Part shown: one piece after another, positions 63,292 to 64,000 of the stretch
Layout of the letters: every line of letters begins with the position of its first letter
Numbering within the stretch: the first letter of the stretch is position 1
Origin: Bradyrhizobium canariense
GTDB lineage: Bacteria > Pseudomonadota > Alphaproteobacteria > Rhizobiales > Xanthobacteraceae
Reading direction: 5' to 3'
Assembly: GCF_019402665.1 (NCBI RefSeq)
Contig: NZ_VSST01000019.1
Coordinates: 248,001 to 312,000, forward strand
Length of the DNA stretch: 64,000 nt
Position numbers and translations under genes: made by a program
The notes under the pieces: model-generated
The model's input: only the letters and a program-made list of their open reading frames with translations
What the model was told of the DNA's origin: nothing
The model's database searches: none

Positions 63292-64000
63292 ATGACACAG
63301 ATCGCGATCCAGCCAGCCATCCACCGGCGGCACCAGCCCTGGTACAAGATCCTCTACATCCAGGTGCTGATCGCGATCGTGCTCGGGGTGCTCGTCGGCT
63401 ATTTCTATCCCGATCTCGGCAAGGCCCTGAAGCCGCTCGGTGACGGTTTCATCGCGCTGATCAAGATGATGATCGCGCCGGTGATCTTCTGCACGGTGGT
63501 GCACGGCATCTCCTCGATGGGCGACCTCAAGCGCGTCGGCCGGGTCGGGCTGAAGTCGCTGATCTATTTCGAGACCGTCTCGACCGTGGCGCTCGCGGTC
63601 GGCCTGCTGGTCGGCGAGGTGCTCCAGCCCGGACATGGCTTCAATATCGATCCCGCCACGATCGACCCGAAATCGGTGGCGACCTACGTCACCAAGGCCA
63701 AGGAAGAAGGCATCGTCGGCCATCTGATGGCGATCATCCCCGACAGCTATCTGGGCGCCATCGCACGCGGCGATCTGTTGCAGGTGCTGCTGATCTCGAT
63801 CCTGTCGGGCTTCGCCATCGCCTTTCTCGGCAAGGCCGGCGAGCCCATTGCGGAAGCGATCGACAAGGCCGCAAAGATGTTCTTCGGCATCATCCGCATC
63901 ATCGTGCGCGTCGCCCCGATCGGGGCGTTCGGCGCGATGGCCTTCACCGTCGGCGCCTACGGCCTCGGTTCGCTGCTCAACCTGGCCGCCCTGATCGGTA
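63292..64000 (+). CDS. dctA: C4-dicarboxylate transporter DctA (partial, C-terminus beyond window)
   Basis: 236 codons to the right edge. [78 protein letters not shown] is the standard DctA start, with four to five helices before the cut, and [32 protein letters not shown] as expected. Sodium- or proton-coupled uptake of succinate, malate and fumarate, important in bacteroids. No sigma-54 promoter (TGGCAC-N5-TTGC) is seen upstream, unlike the rhizobial dctA controlled by DctB/DctD. Confidence 0.95.
   Translation, partial: MTQIAIQPAIHRRHQPWYKILYIQVLIAIVLGVLVGYFYPDLGKALKPLGDGFIALIKMMIAPVIFCTVVHGISSMGDLKRVGRVGLKSLIYFETVSTVALAVGLLVGEVLQPGHGFNIDPATIDPKSVATYVTKAKEEGIVGHLMAIIPDSYLGAIARGDLLQVLLISILSGFAIAFLGKAGEPIAEAIDKAAKMFFGIIRIIVRVAPIGAFGAMAFTVGAYGLGSLLNLAALIG

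Overview
The window is a GC-rich stretch of alphaproteobacterial chromosome. Gene content and order fit the Bradyrhizobium/Rhodopseudomonas family (Nitrobacteraceae), most likely Bradyrhizobium: three-subunit pntAA-pntAB-pntB with an aa3-oxidase subunit IV gene upstream, GapR, DUF1036/DUF1244/DUF882 proteins, a Flp pilin, tol-pal followed by tilS-ftsH, many TetR regulators, and TRAP, hydantoinase and DctA transport genes. The assignment rests on protein families and gene order only. I see no tRNA, rRNA, CRISPR array, prophage or insertion sequence; the region looks like ordinary chromosome with a few accessory modules.

Layout. 1-3054 (minus): proton-translocating transhydrogenase operon, cut by the left edge, plus a 50-aa cytochrome oxidase subunit. 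3240-8280: a large membrane-spanning patatin and an M3 oligopeptidase. 8408-17514 (mostly plus): a TacA-like sigma-54 response regulator, an L,D-transpeptidase/DUF882 peptidase pair for peptidoglycan 3-3 crosslinks, GapR, DUF1244, DUF1036 and pyruvate kinase. 17666-24427: TetR and a PAP2 protein, a Flp pilin divergent from two GT-C/GT87-type membrane proteins, and an orphan Leu/Ile/Val-type binding protein. 24716-37080 (all minus): tolQ-tolR-tolA-tolB, then a GGDEF/EAL protein and a FeeM-like N-acyltransferase placed between tolB and pal, then pal, cpoB, tilS and ftsH. 37622-41960: DUF2231, serine acetyltransferase, a Delta9-type desaturase, and DUF2852 with a TetR that appears to control it. 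42056-48425: two YCII proteins, a SnoaL-like protein, an SDR, small secreted proteins, and a DGPF-ECF42-SRPBCC-VOC cluster. 48569-53168: hydroxypyruvate reductase, chemoreceptor, TetR and GST. 53220-59936 (minus): hyuA-hyuB-dctP-dctQ-dctM operon. 60077-64000: sirtuin, SDR, NCS2 permease, and the start of dctA.

The most notable regulatory signal is a motif TGTCGG-N17-CGTC found four times on the minus strand, each 26-35 bases before a start codon: ahead of the DGPF-ECF42 operon, the SRPBCC gene, the YCII/DGPF pair and the SnoaL-like gene. It looks like the promoter of the ECF42 sigma factor encoded at 46744-48060 and would define a local regulon spread over about 6 kb. A second signal is a 19-bp operator present both at a TetR gene's own start and before the DUF2852 gene. 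Two TTAA-N7-TTAA (CtrA-type) boxes lie before the TacA-like regulator and the FeeM-like acyltransferase, hinting at cell-cycle control of envelope functions.
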